A stretch of 64,000 nt of DNA from positions 1,116,001 through 1,180,000 of the forward strand of contig FSRV01000002.1 of assembly GCA_900142905.1 (NCBI GenBank), read 5' to 3'. Position numbers and translations under genes: made by a program. Below, in pieces: positions 26,893-35,597 of the stretch. How positions within the stretch are numbered: the first letter of the stretch is position 1; every line of letters begins with the position of its first letter. A model generated the notes under the pieces. It did not search any database. It was not told where the DNA came from and saw only the letters and a list, made by a program, of their open reading frames with translations. The DNA is from Burkholderia sp. GAS332. GTDB taxonomy: Bacteria; Pseudomonadota; Gammaproteobacteria; Burkholderiales; Burkholderiaceae.

Positions 26893-28044
26893 ATGAGCTC
26901 ACGGTTGAATCGGGCCAGAGGTGGCCATACATGGCGCCAGGTGGCTGGGGGAGCGTTCTCGTTTCTTGCGGCATTTGCGTCGAGCGCATCGCATGCGCAG
27001 AGTTCTGTCACCCTGTATGGGATCATCGATACCGGCATTGAATATGTGACAAACATCGGTCCTCAGAAGTCCAGTTCAGTGCACATGCCGTCTCTCACTG
27101 CCTCGCTACCCTCGTTGTGGGGTCTTCGTGGCAAAGAGGATCTGGGTGGTGGTCTGAGTGCGGTCTTTGTATTGGAGTCGGGTTTTTCTCCAGCACAGGG
27201 TTCGCTGAATCAAGGGGGACGTCTGTTTGGCAGGCAGGCCTATGTCGGGCTTGCGGGGCGGTGGGGCACGTTGACCCTCGGGCGGCAATATTCGCAAATT
27301 TTCTGGACAGCACTCACGGGCGACACGCTGGCGCCGAATATCTATGGCGCCGGCGATCTGGATCCCTACTTGACCCAGCCGCGCGTTGACAATTCGATCG
27401 CCTATTCCTTCACGTCGTCGGGACTGACCGTGGGCGTGACGTATTCGCTCGGACGTGACGCGGTGGATAGTGCGCCGGCCGGAGGGTGTGCCGGTCAATC
27501 GCCGACTGACTGGCGGGCCTGCAAGGCAATGTCAGCGATGGTGAAATATGATTCGGGCAAATGGGGCGTGGCGGCGGCCATCGACCGCAACTACGGTGGG
27601 GGTGGCACCGGTTCGCCCCTGCCACTTAGCTCGCAAACCGATACACGCGCCCTTATCGATGGCTATGTGAAGTTTGGTAACTCGACTATCGGCGTGGGAT
27701 TCCAACATCGAATCAATCACGGAGAGCAGACGCCGACCATTTTCGACGCGACCAGCAACTACTGGTGGATCGGTGGCTCCTATTTTCCCCGTCCGGATAT
27801 TGCGCTTGACGCGCAGTTCGGCCGTATCACCGTGAGCGATCGCGCCGCCGGGGGCTCCGTGATCGCCGCGCGCGCGATGTATTTATTGTCCAAGCGCACC
27901 TCGGTGTACGTCACAGCAGGGCGTGTGTTCAACCAGCGTAACGGCGCGTTCTCGATTGACGGCGGCGTGGTCCCGCCCGCATCGACGCCATTGCCAGGCG
28001 TGGATCAAACCGGTGCGATGGTGGGTATTCGCCACATGTTCTAA
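26893..28044 (+). CDS. Gram-negative porin
   Basis: The 383-residue outer-membrane porin has a long signal peptide ending SASHA before QSSVTLYGIID. GKEDLGGGLSAVFVLESGF and LFGRQAYVGLAG are the conserved early barrel strands. The C-terminus is GIRHMF. GGAGG precedes the ATG. It follows the FAD monooxygenase closely and converges on the aldo/keto reductase (62-bp gap). It is the likely outer-membrane entry for the module 2 substrate. Confidence 0.95.
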   Translation: MSSRLNRARGGHTWRQVAGGAFSFLAAFASSASHAQSSVTLYGIIDTGIEYVTNIGPQKSSSVHMPSLTASLPSLWGLRGKEDLGGGLSAVFVLESGFSPAQGSLNQGGRLFGRQAYVGLAGRWGTLTLGRQYSQIFWTALTGDTLAPNIYGAGDLDPYLTQPRVDNSIAYSFTSSGLTVGVTYSLGRDAVDSAPAGGCAGQSPTDWRACKAMSAMVKYDSGKWGVAAAIDRNYGGGGTGSPLPLSSQTDTRALIDGYVKFGNSTIGVGFQHRINHGEQTPTIFDATSNYWWIGGSYFPRPDIALDAQFGRITVSDRAAGGSVIAARAMYLLSKRTSVYVTAGRVFNQRNGAFSIDGGVVPPASTPLPGVDQTGAMVGIRHMF

Positions 28045-28106
28045 ATGGCCCGTGGCGGCTCGATGTGTTGCATCGGACGCTTGAAGCCGCCTCGGTCACC
28101 AGGCAC

Positions 28107-28946
28107 TCAAGCGCCTGTGCTATCCCACAGCGGGGCAAGGCCGGGCGGATTGACAATCCGGCTGCCTGCCGTCGCCAATGCGTGTATGGCTGCCATGTCC
28201 GCACTATCCAACTCAAAGTCGAATACCGCGATGTTTTCTGCCAGTCGATCGGCCCGCGTGGTTCTCGAAAGTGCCACGATGCCACGCTGTTGAACAAGCC
28301 ACCGCAAAACGATCTGGGCGATGGTTTTTTCATGACGGGCCGCGATCTCCTTGAGCGTTGGGTCCGAGAACACGCGGCCAACCGCCATGCCGCAATAGCC
28401 TGTCACGGCAAGCCCAGCCTCGCGCGTGCTGTCGATGAGCAAGGACTGGTTCAGATACGGATGGTATTCGAACTGATTTGTGACCAGCGGAGCCGCCGAG
28501 AGCCGGATAGTTTCCGTCATCAGTGCACGGTTGAAATTGCTGACGCCTATGTGCCGGACCTTGCCGGCGCGCACGACCGCATTGAGCTCCCCGATCTGTT
28601 CGGCGAGCGGCACATCCGATCCACCCGGCCAGTGCAGCAGGAGTAGGTCGATGTAGTCCGTCTTGAGCTTGCGCAGGCTCTCGTTGACGGATGCATCGAA
28701 GTTCCTTGCGGAGTAGTTGCTGACCCAGACCTTGGTCGTCAGAAATACTTCGCTTCTCGCGATACCAGATGCGGCGACGCAGTCGCCGACCTCGGCCTCA
28801 TTGCCGTAGATTTGCGCGGTGTCGATATGACGGAAGCCGGCACGAAGGGCTGCGGGGACCGTTCGATAGATATCGTCGCCGCTCATCGCGTAGGTGCCAA
28901 AGCCTATGGCCGGGATGGCTGCGTTACCGGCGTGGACGGTTTGCAT
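28107..28946 (-). CDS. Aldo/keto reductase
   Basis: The 279-residue (beta/alpha)8 NADPH reductase has the complete tetrad: Asp and Tyr in FRHIDTAQIYGNE near 45, Lys in VFLTTKVW near 75, and His in LLLLHWPGG near 108. GVSNF near 140 and the nucleotide segment ALSRTTRADRL near 235 are also present. AAGGAA precedes the ATG. It is of the 2,5-diketo-gluconate reductase type (AKR5-like), reducing aldehydes or ketones. It is divergent to the IclR gene, with an IclR-type repeat in the intervening 522 bp, so it may share that control. Confidence 0.9.
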   Translation of the reverse strand: MQTVHAGNAAIPAIGFGTYAMSGDDIYRTVPAALRAGFRHIDTAQIYGNEAEVGDCVAASGIARSEVFLTTKVWVSNYSARNFDASVNESLRKLKTDYIDLLLLHWPGGSDVPLAEQIGELNAVVRAGKVRHIGVSNFNRALMTETIRLSAAPLVTNQFEYHPYLNQSLLIDSTREAGLAVTGYCGMAVGRVFSDPTLKEIAARHEKTIAQIVLRWLVQQRGIVALSRTTRADRLAENIAVFDFELDSADMAAIHALATAGSRIVNPPGLAPLWDSTGA

Positions 28947-29343
28947 GAACTATTCCTTGTAGACGAGCCGAACCACCTCGACAGCGGTGCGGGCAGCCGA
29001 ACGACGTAACGGTCTCAATGGTGGCGAGCGGCGAAAGAAACCGGCCCCTCGACGTGTGATCTCATGGAAGCGTAAGCGATGGCACGTCCGCAAAGAAGCC
29101 TATATGTTTCGATTCAATCCATCGTCTTGGACGATAGATGAAAGTGCGATGATCGCGCCTGCGACCGTACGTCCAAAAATTGCCATGCCTTGTCTGTGTA
29201 CCGGTTGTTACGCTTCCGAAGAAGTTATTTGAATGAAAGGAAGGCTGGAAAATCTGTACTGCTGATGAAGTGAGACGCTAAAAATTCAAACGTTGGTTCC
29301 TGCCGCTCGCTTGCCCCGAATCGTCTCAGCCTGCCGGTGTTGA

Positions 29344-29361
29344 ATTCAACAATAATGAATG
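29344..29361. promoter_or_regulatory. Candidate IclR operator upstream of iclR
   Basis: ATTCA-N7-TGAAT lies 108 bp upstream of the IclR ATG. The same 18-bp element (two differences) occurs at 34863-34880 before the reverse-strand operon. The rest of the gap 28947-29468 shows no gene with convincing codon use. Confidence 0.6.
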
Positions 29362-29468
29362 GGATAATATATGTTGAACCACGTGAGGCCACTCCTAGAC
29401 ATGTCAACACGACGACCGTCCATGGAAACCCGGGCGGTGATTTTCTGTGACTTCCATAAGGCCGAAGA

Positions 29469-30245
29469 ATGACCAATGTGACCGCGAGGCGCGGCATTCA
29501 GTCTGTCGAGATTGCGTTCCGAATTCTTTCGGCGTTGCAGACCAGTGAGCGTGCTCTCCCTCTCAAGGAGATTGCTGCGCTGTCCGAACTGTCGCCGAGC
29601 GCGACGAGCAACTACATGATTAGTCTAGTGCGGACCGGGCTTGCGTCGCCGGACGAAAAACCGGGGTGCTACAAGCTCGGACCGGCGTCGCTTGCTTTGG
29701 GTATGAGCGCGATCAACCAGCTGGACGGATTCGATATCGTTCGTCGGGAAGTGATCGCCTTGCGTGACGCCACCCTGAGTGGCGCGGCCGTGACCGCATG
29801 GACCGAAGATGGACCGGTTAGTCTCTTTAAGCAAGAGGGGCAGACGCGCAGTATTCTCGAGCTAAGAACCGGCCTGATCCCGCTGGTCACGACCGCTGCG
29901 GGAAAGCTGTTCATTGCCTGCCTTCAGCCTGCGCGAACCGACGATCTCATCAGCCGCGAACTGTCTGCGGGACAGGAATGGAGTCCGGCTACCTTGCGGG
30001 AAGAAGCGATCGCTGAATTGCGCAATTGTGGCTTCACAACGATTCATCGCGGGGACATGGGTTACGTGTCTGTCGCGGCCCCTATCTGGGACAGGGACGG
30101 AGATCTCCGATTTGCCATCAGTCTCATCGGATCGCCCGCAACACTGAACACGGAAATTGAAAGTAAAGCGATAAAGGCGCTACTCGATAGCGCCGTTCGA
30201 ACGACGGTTGCACTGGGCGGAAAGGTCCCCAGCAAAATTGGGTAG
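29469..30245 (+). CDS. IclR-family transcriptional regulator
   Basis: The 258-residue protein has a winged helix-turn-helix at about 10-70 (SVEIAFRILSALQTSE, LKEIAALSELSPSATSNYMISLVRTGL) and an IclR effector domain at about 85-250 (GLIPLVTTAAGKLFIACL, GYVSVAAPIWDRDGDLRFAISLIG). The family acts as repressor or activator, responding to small aromatic or organic acids. It converges with the alpha/beta hydrolase that ends the reverse operon, from which it is separated by a strong hairpin. Shared repeats upstream of itself and that operon point to it as the controller. Confidence 0.93.
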   Translation: MTNVTARRGIQSVEIAFRILSALQTSERALPLKEIAALSELSPSATSNYMISLVRTGLASPDEKPGCYKLGPASLALGMSAINQLDGFDIVRREVIALRDATLSGAAVTAWTEDGPVSLFKQEGQTRSILELRTGLIPLVTTAAGKLFIACLQPARTDDLISRELSAGQEWSPATLREEAIAELRNCGFTTIHRGDMGYVSVAAPIWDRDGDLRFAISLIGSPATLNTEIESKAIKALLDSAVRTTVALGGKVPSKIG

Positions 30246-30308
30246 AAGCCGGGCGCCTCGATATCGATGCGCGCCGTCTGTCTCGGCGGGCGACACGCAA
30301 CGGACATG

Positions 30309-30341
30309 TTAGGGCCTGTTATTAGCGTCAACAGGCCCTAA
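30309..30341. terminator. Strong hairpin between converging genes
   Basis: Perfect 12-bp arms TTAGGGCCTGTT and AACAGGCCCTAA flank a nine-base loop, 64 bp after the IclR stop and 52 bp after the stop of the converging hydrolase. There is no long T-run, but position and strength fit a bidirectional terminator. Confidence 0.7.
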
Positions 30342-30392
30342 CGCTAAGGCAGCGGCTTGCGCCTCGGCCTCCTCATTGCATCCATCCTTCCG

Positions 30393-31259
30393 TCAATCTG
30401 TCCCGGCTGCGGCGGCTGCCAACACGATGGAATTGAATGCCCCCGGTGCTTCAAGCTTCGGCATGTGGCCGATTGCATCGAGTACGTGGAGTGTCGAATC
30501 GTGAGCCGCCTCGTGAATCGGCCTGGCATGGTCGTCAATTGGAGCGACGCGGTCCAGGTTGCCGATAATGACGGAGATGGGCGCCTGCACCGCAGGAACG
30601 ACTGACGGCGTATACGTGGAGAAGAGCATGTCCACGGCGTGCTCCCAGCCTGTAGGCGTCACCGCGTCTCTCAGCCGGGATACGACCGCGCGAACCAGGG
30701 GGCCAGCGTTCGGAGCAACCAGCGCGTTGACTACAGCGGCGCGCGCCTCGGGCGATCGTGCCGCTGCGCTTCGCATCAAGGCTTCTCGCGCCAGGTCGCG
30801 CTCCGTACCGGATAGATGTCCTCTTGCCACATTGGGCGCGCTCAATACGAGAGCGCGCGTAGCCGACGGGTACCGCGCCGCGAACGTTGCAGCGATGACA
30901 CTTCCCCATGAACTGCCTACGATGGTTGCACGCGAAATGCCGAGCGCAGACAGCAGGGCCATGAGCGCATCCGCGTAATCCGTGGCGGCCGGCGTGCCGA
31001 TCGCAAAGGGGCTGCTTTGTCCATAGCCGGGGGCGTCCCATGCAATCACCCGATGGTGGATGCGCAGTGCGGCGAACTGCGCACGGTATCCCGCCGAGCT
31101 CGAACCAATGCCATGCAGCAGCACGATGGCGGGCGCGCGCTCGTCGCCGGCAGCCCGATACGTGATGACCCGTTTATCGCCGAGGGTGGGGAGATGCAAT
31201 GGTGCCTGTTCGACGGCGGGCAACGAGGATTCAAGTAGATGGCTATCTGTTTCAGTCAT
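30393..31259 (-). CDS. Alpha/beta hydrolase
   Basis: The 288-residue hydrolase has the oxyanion motif LLHGIGSSSAG near 47, nucleophile Ser in VGSSWGS near 120, catalytic Asp in GNLDRVAPID near 240, and His in IGHMPKLE near 265. It resembles meta-cleavage product hydrolases and lactone/ester hydrolases. It is the last of five reverse-strand genes that begin at 34790, 51 bp after the flavin reductase fusion. An ester or lactone formed by the luciferase-like monooxygenase (for example by Baeyer-Villiger oxidation) would be a logical substrate; this is inference. Confidence 0.88.
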   Translation of the reverse strand: MTETDSHLLESSLPAVEQAPLHLPTLGDKRVITYRAAGDERAPAIVLLHGIGSSSAGYRAQFAALRIHHRVIAWDAPGYGQSSPFAIGTPAATDYADALMALLSALGISRATIVGSSWGSVIAATFAARYPSATRALVLSAPNVARGHLSGTERDLAREALMRSAAARSPEARAAVVNALVAPNAGPLVRAVVSRLRDAVTPTGWEHAVDMLFSTYTPSVVPAVQAPISVIIGNLDRVAPIDDHARPIHEAAHDSTLHVLDAIGHMPKLEAPGAFNSIVLAAAAAGTD

Positions 31260-31310
31260 GATGGGAGTTGGGCCGATATATCAATCGCTTTAACTTGGGC
31301 AAATGCCCAC

Positions 31311-32420
31311 TCACGCTTCTCTCAATGCAGCGGAGATCTCATGCGCAGTGGCCTTGAGGGTTTCTGCACAAGGGCCGTCAGCCGCGGCGTCGAAATGCTC
31401 TGCGGGGCCGATTGCGGTCAGTGCCAGCACGGCCAGTCCGCTCGGGGAAAGAATGGGCACGCTGATGGCGTTGGCGAGCACCCGGTCGTCATAGAACGGG
31501 CCGGGGCGCCTCGTCGCGACATGGGAAGCCCTTACGGATTCAAGTTCGCGTGCGAGTGATTCCGCGGTGTGGGGCAGTTCGTCAGACGCCTGGCGCCCGT
31601 TATCACGCAGCTCCGCAGTCACGGATCGATCGACTGCTTCGGGCGGAAGGAACGCCGCCAGCGCCAACCCCGAAGCGGACGACGTCAACGGCAGCACAAA
31701 CCCCAGCGGCAGATCGGCGGCCACCGGCGTGGTGGCGGCTTGCCACGCGATTACCGTGGGACCGTGATTGCCCCACGCTACCAGCGCAAGTGTCTTGTCT
31801 AGCGTATGCGCGAGCCGCAACATGGCGCGGCCGGCCAGCCGGACAGCATGGGGCTGCGATTTCATCGCACCCTCCGTTCCGACCGGCGCGCGGCCGAGAT
31901 CGTGCGGGTCGGCGACCAGATATTGCCCGCCACCGAATGCCAGCGGCCGCCGCGTGCTCTGGCGAATGGAATCCACTGCCCCAACAAAGATCACATGGTC
32001 TCCGCCTGGATAGCGGGAGACCACCTTGCACTCCAGCCATGCGCTGCAATCGCGCAGTAGCGGCAGCGCGCCGACCCCAAGGTCATAGTCGATGCCGGAG
32101 AATTTGTCCGGCGAGCGGGCTGCAAAGTGATTGGCGAGGTCGTATTGGTGCTCGGCCAGGATGTTGATTGTGAATCTGTCGGCATCCTTGAACGCCGAAT
32201 GGCTTCCCGCGGATGTCGCCTGACTCCATAAAACGAGAGGCGGGTCCAGAGAGACCGATGAGAAGGAATTGGCGGTGAGGCCGTGCATGCCTCCCTCGGC
32301 GTCGCGGGTGGTGACCACGGTGACACCGGTTACGAAGGACCCTAATACGTCTCTCAACTGGCGTTTGTCGAACGTCCTTATTGAAGGGCGTTCGTGGTCT
32401 AACAGAATGCTTCCATTCAT
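31311..32420 (-). CDS. Flavin reductase fused to an IclR-type effector domain
   Basis: The 369-residue protein has an N-terminal FMN-binding flavin reductase domain (about 18-175: LGSFVTGVTVVTT, GLTANSFSSVSLDPPL, FTINILAEHQ). A C-terminal domain (about 195-369) looks like the ligand-binding half of IclR regulators (LAHTLDKTLALVAWG, LGFVLPLTSSASGLALAAFLP, SVPILSPSGLAVLALTAIG) but has no helix-turn-helix. The reductase of Acinetobacter p-hydroxyphenylacetate hydroxylase (C1) is known to carry a substrate-sensing C-terminal domain, though MarR-like. Here the fused domain probably makes FMNH2 supply depend on substrate. Its ATG overlaps the stop of the upstream monooxygenase gene (ATGA), so the two are coupled. 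Confidence 0.88.
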   Translation of the reverse strand: MNGSILLDHERPSIRTFDKRQLRDVLGSFVTGVTVVTTRDAEGGMHGLTANSFSSVSLDPPLVLWSQATSAGSHSAFKDADRFTINILAEHQYDLANHFAARSPDKFSGIDYDLGVGALPLLRDCSAWLECKVVSRYPGGDHVIFVGAVDSIRQSTRRPLAFGGGQYLVADPHDLGRAPVGTEGAMKSQPHAVRLAGRAMLRLAHTLDKTLALVAWGNHGPTVIAWQAATTPVAADLPLGFVLPLTSSASGLALAAFLPPEAVDRSVTAELRDNGRQASDELPHTAESLARELESVRASHVATRRPGPFYDDRVLANAISVPILSPSGLAVLALTAIGPAEHFDAAADGPCAETLKATAHEISAALREA

Positions 32421-33439
32421 GACAGAACCTTTTGCGCCTCGCTGAACGCCGGCATGATGGACTCGTGAAACAGCCCGATCGATGTCTTTGCTTCGGAAAC
32501 GGACATGTCCCCGAACATGAACGTGCCGATGAGGTAGTTGAAGGCGCCGTCGTGCGCCTGCTCCAGCAGCTTTTCACGAACGGTTTCCGGCCGGCCCACT
32601 ACCGCGAGGCCCGATTCCAGGAGCGGCTCGATCGTCGGCGGAAGCTTCTGGTTGACCGGTTCCGTCCCGTGCTTCTTCCAGAGCTTGGAAAAGTTCGGGT
32701 AGAAGACCGACCATGCGCGCGAGGCAATTTTTATGGCCTCCTGGTCCGTTTCCGCGACCACAATGTAGCGATTCACGCCGATGAGCGGCTCAGGGGCGGA
32801 CGGATGGCGTTTGGCGAATTCTTCGCGATATCGCTCGGTGATGGCTCGGACTCGCTGGACTGGGCCAGCGCACACGATGTTCATCTTCTCCTGGGCCGGC
32901 CATACCGTCGACTCCGGCGACGCCAGCGCGTACCAGGTCGGAGGCGGCGTCTGCAGCGGTTTGAGTTCGATCGGCATGTCGTTGAATTGCCAGAACGTCC
33001 CCTTATAGTCGAGGGTGTCCGAACTGAGATACCGCTTGATGATTTCATACGACTCGACGTATCGGGCCTGAGCCGTGGCCGGCTCGATACCGAGCGCCTC
33101 GATTTCGTGGGGTGAGGCGCCACGGCCCACGCCATACTCCAGGCGGCCGCCGCTCAGATTGTCGAGCATGCAAATTTCTTCGGCGAGACGCACGGGGTGG
33201 TGGATCGGGAGAATGTAGACGAGCGGAGACAGGCGCAGTTTTTTGGTGCGCTGCGCGGCAGCGGCAAGAAACACGTTTTGCGACGGGCAAGCGCTCAGCG
33301 TGGTCGCATGGTGTTCCGACATGTGATAGGCATGGAAACCGAGCCTGTCGTAAAGCTCGATAATCTGCATTCTATCTTCGTACTGCTTATGAATAGGTAG
33401 ACCATTGCGATCATTTTGGTCAAATATACCGAATTTCAT
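32417..33439 (-). CDS. Luciferase-like (LLM class) flavin-dependent monooxygenase
   Basis: The 340-residue TIM-barrel flavoprotein begins MKFGIFDQNDRNGLP and contains YHMSEHHAT near 43, LVYILPIHHPVRLAEEI near 80 and GRLEYGVGRGASPHEIEALG near 105, the usual bacterial luciferase family segments. It uses reduced FMN and O2; the reductase encoded next in the operon is the evident supplier. The ATG at 33439 was chosen because the longer upstream frame lacks family sequence. Possible reactions include Baeyer-Villiger oxidation, C-S cleavage or N-hydroxylation. The substrate is unknown. Confidence 0.9.
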   Translation of the reverse strand: MKFGIFDQNDRNGLPIHKQYEDRMQIIELYDRLGFHAYHMSEHHATTLSACPSQNVFLAAAAQRTKKLRLSPLVYILPIHHPVRLAEEICMLDNLSGGRLEYGVGRGASPHEIEALGIEPATAQARYVESYEIIKRYLSSDTLDYKGTFWQFNDMPIELKPLQTPPPTWYALASPESTVWPAQEKMNIVCAGPVQRVRAITERYREEFAKRHPSAPEPLIGVNRYIVVAETDQEAIKIASRAWSVFYPNFSKLWKKHGTEPVNQKLPPTIEPLLESGLAVVGRPETVREKLLEQAHDGAFNYLIGTFMFGDMSVSEAKTSIGLFHESIMPAFSEAQKVLS

Positions 33440-33498
33440 GATTTTTCCAGTAAGGTGCGAATTGAGTGATCTTCCGACTTGGCGCGAATTGGCGCGAC

Positions 33499-33864
33499 TT
33501 AGTGCGCCGGAGATTTGCTGAATACCTGAAAGATGTTCTCTTCCGGATCCTTGTAGGTGGCAACGACGCCGTGCGTGCCCATGTCGCGCTGCGCGAGTAG
33601 CTGGCCACCCGCGGACAGGATTTTCTGCCGAACCTCGTTCTGGTCCTCCCCGGCGACCCGGAAGACGAGGATGGCCCCGACGGCTCCTTGTGCCGCTTCC
33701 TCCGCGGAACCCAATGCAAATGCGCTGCGCTGCAGGCGAAATTGAGTCCACTTGTTCTCGTCGCGAAACTGGACAGGCATCCCCAGCGCCGATACATAGA
33801 AATCTTCCAGCCTGGCCATATCCTTCGCGACCAGATAGACGCTTTGTATGTCAACTTCTGCCAT
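33499..33864 (-). CDS. VOC (glyoxalase/bleomycin-resistance) family protein
   Basis: The 121-residue single VOC domain contains VYLVAKDMARLEDFYVSALG at the start and ATYKDPEENIFQVF at the end, with the Glu of the metal site (PEEN). GGAG precedes the ATG at 33864. A longer in-frame start at 33951 lacks such a site. It is 59 bp upstream of the monooxygenase gene in the same operon. VOC proteins include glyoxalases, epimerases, extradiol dioxygenases and binding proteins. This one is too short for an extradiol dioxygenase. Its role is not known. Confidence 0.85.
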   Translation of the reverse strand: MAEVDIQSVYLVAKDMARLEDFYVSALGMPVQFRDENKWTQFRLQRSAFALGSAEEAAQGAVGAILVFRVAGEDQNEVRQKILSAGGQLLAQRDMGTHGVVATYKDPEENIFQVFSKSPAH

Positions 33865-34001
33865 GGCGGAACTCCGTTGAATGGTGATAACTGAGTTGAT
33901 GCGATTGCCTGACCGGGAAGCGTCACGCTGTCTGTTGTGTTCCGCGCCCATAGGACAGTGTGTTCATCGGTATCTTCCGCGCAATGGGCCTGTCTGACGG
34001 C

Positions 34002-34790
34002 TCATTTGCCGAGAAAAACGACCGGAGCCGGTTCTTCGCCACGAGTGACGGCTTCTGCTCGTGCAGTTCGCCCTTTCCTGGCGTCTTCCGTTGTATGCAG
34101 CCCCATGGTGAGGTCGAGGATCAGCGAGTCGGCGCCGGGCACACCTCCGCCTGACCATGCCTTGAGAAGGGCGCGAATGGCGCCATACGAGCGCGTAGGG
34201 CCGTTGGCAAGCTTGATGGCGAGATCCTCGGCGACATTCTCGACCTGATCTTCGCCGACGACGAAGGCGGCCACGCCGAGCTGACCGGCGGTCGCGCCGG
34301 ACATGGGTTCGCTCAGCATCGCGTAGCGCGTTGCATACGCACGACCCACTCTTTCCGCGAGGCGCTGCACGCCGCCCGCGACAGGTGCCGAGCCAACGGA
34401 CGCTTCAATGCATCGGAAGGTGGCGTTCTCCGCCGCGACGATGAAGTCACAAGCGAGCGCCAGCTCGAATGCGCCGCCGAATGCTGCGCCGCGCACTGCG
34501 GCAATCGTCGGAATCTGGAGGGCTTCGATTGACCGGTAGGTATGGTGAATCTGCGATATGAAGGTCCGCCAATCATCGAAATCTTTGTCGATGAAATCGA
34601 GGACGTCGCCGCCCTTGCTGAAATCGGGACCCTGCGCACGGATCAGGAGCGACCGGATATCGGCTTTGCTGGCTTCCCGAACCGCGTTCTCAAGGCAGTC
34701 AGCGAAATCCGCCGCGATGAGATTCGAGGGAGGATTGGCCAACACGATATGGCCTACGTTCTGACGACGTTCAAAATAGATGCTTTCCAT
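34002..34790 (-). CDS. Enoyl-CoA hydratase/isomerase family protein
   Basis: The 262-residue crotonase begins MESIYFERRQNVGHIVLANPP. The oxyanion segment SKGGDV is near 58-63 and GAAFGGAFELALACDF near 107-122. It is the paralogue of the module 1 crotonase at 6722-7510, with the same length and shared [10 protein letters not shown] and LLKAWSGGGV blocks. AAGGA precedes the ATG. It is the first gene of the five-gene reverse operon, with an IclR-type repeat 73 bp upstream. A CoA-ester substrate is expected, though the operon has no ligase of its own. Confidence 0.87.
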   Translation of the reverse strand: MESIYFERRQNVGHIVLANPPSNLIAADFADCLENAVREASKADIRSLLIRAQGPDFSKGGDVLDFIDKDFDDWRTFISQIHHTYRSIEALQIPTIAAVRGAAFGGAFELALACDFIVAAENATFRCIEASVGSAPVAGGVQRLAERVGRAYATRYAMLSEPMSGATAGQLGVAAFVVGEDQVENVAEDLAIKLANGPTRSYGAIRALLKAWSGGGVPGADSLILDLTMGLHTTEDARKGRTARAEAVTRGEEPAPVVFLGK

Positions 34791-34862
34791 TGAAAGGAAT
34801 CCTTAATAAATGATGGCGATCCTGAAACCTCGATGTCTCCTGCCAGGCGCTGCGCCGTCTGC

Positions 34863-34880
34863 ATTCAACAATAGTGAACG
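34863..34880. promoter_or_regulatory. Candidate IclR operator upstream of the flavin-monooxygenase operon
   Basis: ATTCA-N7-TGAAC matches the element before iclR (29344-29361) at 16 of 18 positions, including the central ACAATA. It is 73 bp upstream of the crotonase start. The remaining gap to 35159 shows no other gene or element. Confidence 0.6.
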
Positions 34881-35159
34881 CGTACAGCATAGTTGCATAT
34901 TAGGATGCTGGCGGAGGCATGTCAACCCATTCGCCGATGACGGCATGCTGGGGATTGAGGTCAGTGATTGGGTTCATTGATGGCGCTAAGCTGGGCCTTC
35001 AACGTTCCAGCACACGCAATGGTGCGTTGCAGTTCAGGACATAGGCGAACTGTCGTTGTGGATATAGCATCCGTGACGGGTTCGATTTGCCTCGCGATTA
35101 CGACGACCATCGTCGGCCCGCGGGCAGAAGCCGAACCAATGCAACACAGGAGTTTCGTC

Positions 35160-35522
35160 ATGACGAAAACGAACACGCCCGGGTCGTTCACGCTCGGGGA
35201 CCGTCAAGTGAGCCGGATGGGCTACGGTGCCATGCAACTCGCCGGCCCTGGCGTGTTCGGGCCGCCAAAGGATCGAGACGTGGCAATTGCCGTCCTGCGC
35301 GAGGCAGTCGCGAGCGGCGTCAACCATATCGATACGAGCGACTTCTACGGTCCCCATGTAACGAATCAGATCATTCGAGAGGCGCTGCATCCGTATCGTG
35401 ACGACCTCACGATCGTCACCAAGGTCGGCGCCGTGCGCGGCAGCGATGCCTCCGTGAAACCGGCGCAGAGCCCGGTCGAACTCATCGCGGCCGTGCACGA
35501 CAAGCTGGACGGCACGATCTGA
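35160..35522 (+). pseudogene. Aldo/keto reductase, truncated after about 120 residues
   Basis: An ATG preceded by AGGAG opens a 120-residue frame with a clear aldo/keto reductase N-terminus: GYGAMQLAGPGVFGPP, the Asp and Tyr pair in HIDTSDFYG, and the Lys in TIVTKVG. The family is 270-330 residues. The catalytic His, the rest of the barrel and the NADPH-binding tail are missing, and the frame stops at DGTI. No continuation is visible in any frame to 35597. It is most likely inactive, left by a deletion that joined it to the MDR gene. Confidence 0.85.
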
Positions 35523-35597
35523 ACTTACGCAGGTGGACCTGCGCTTCTCGCATGGCCTGGCCAGAAAAGTTCGGCATAGGCGGTATTGGAGAATGTA

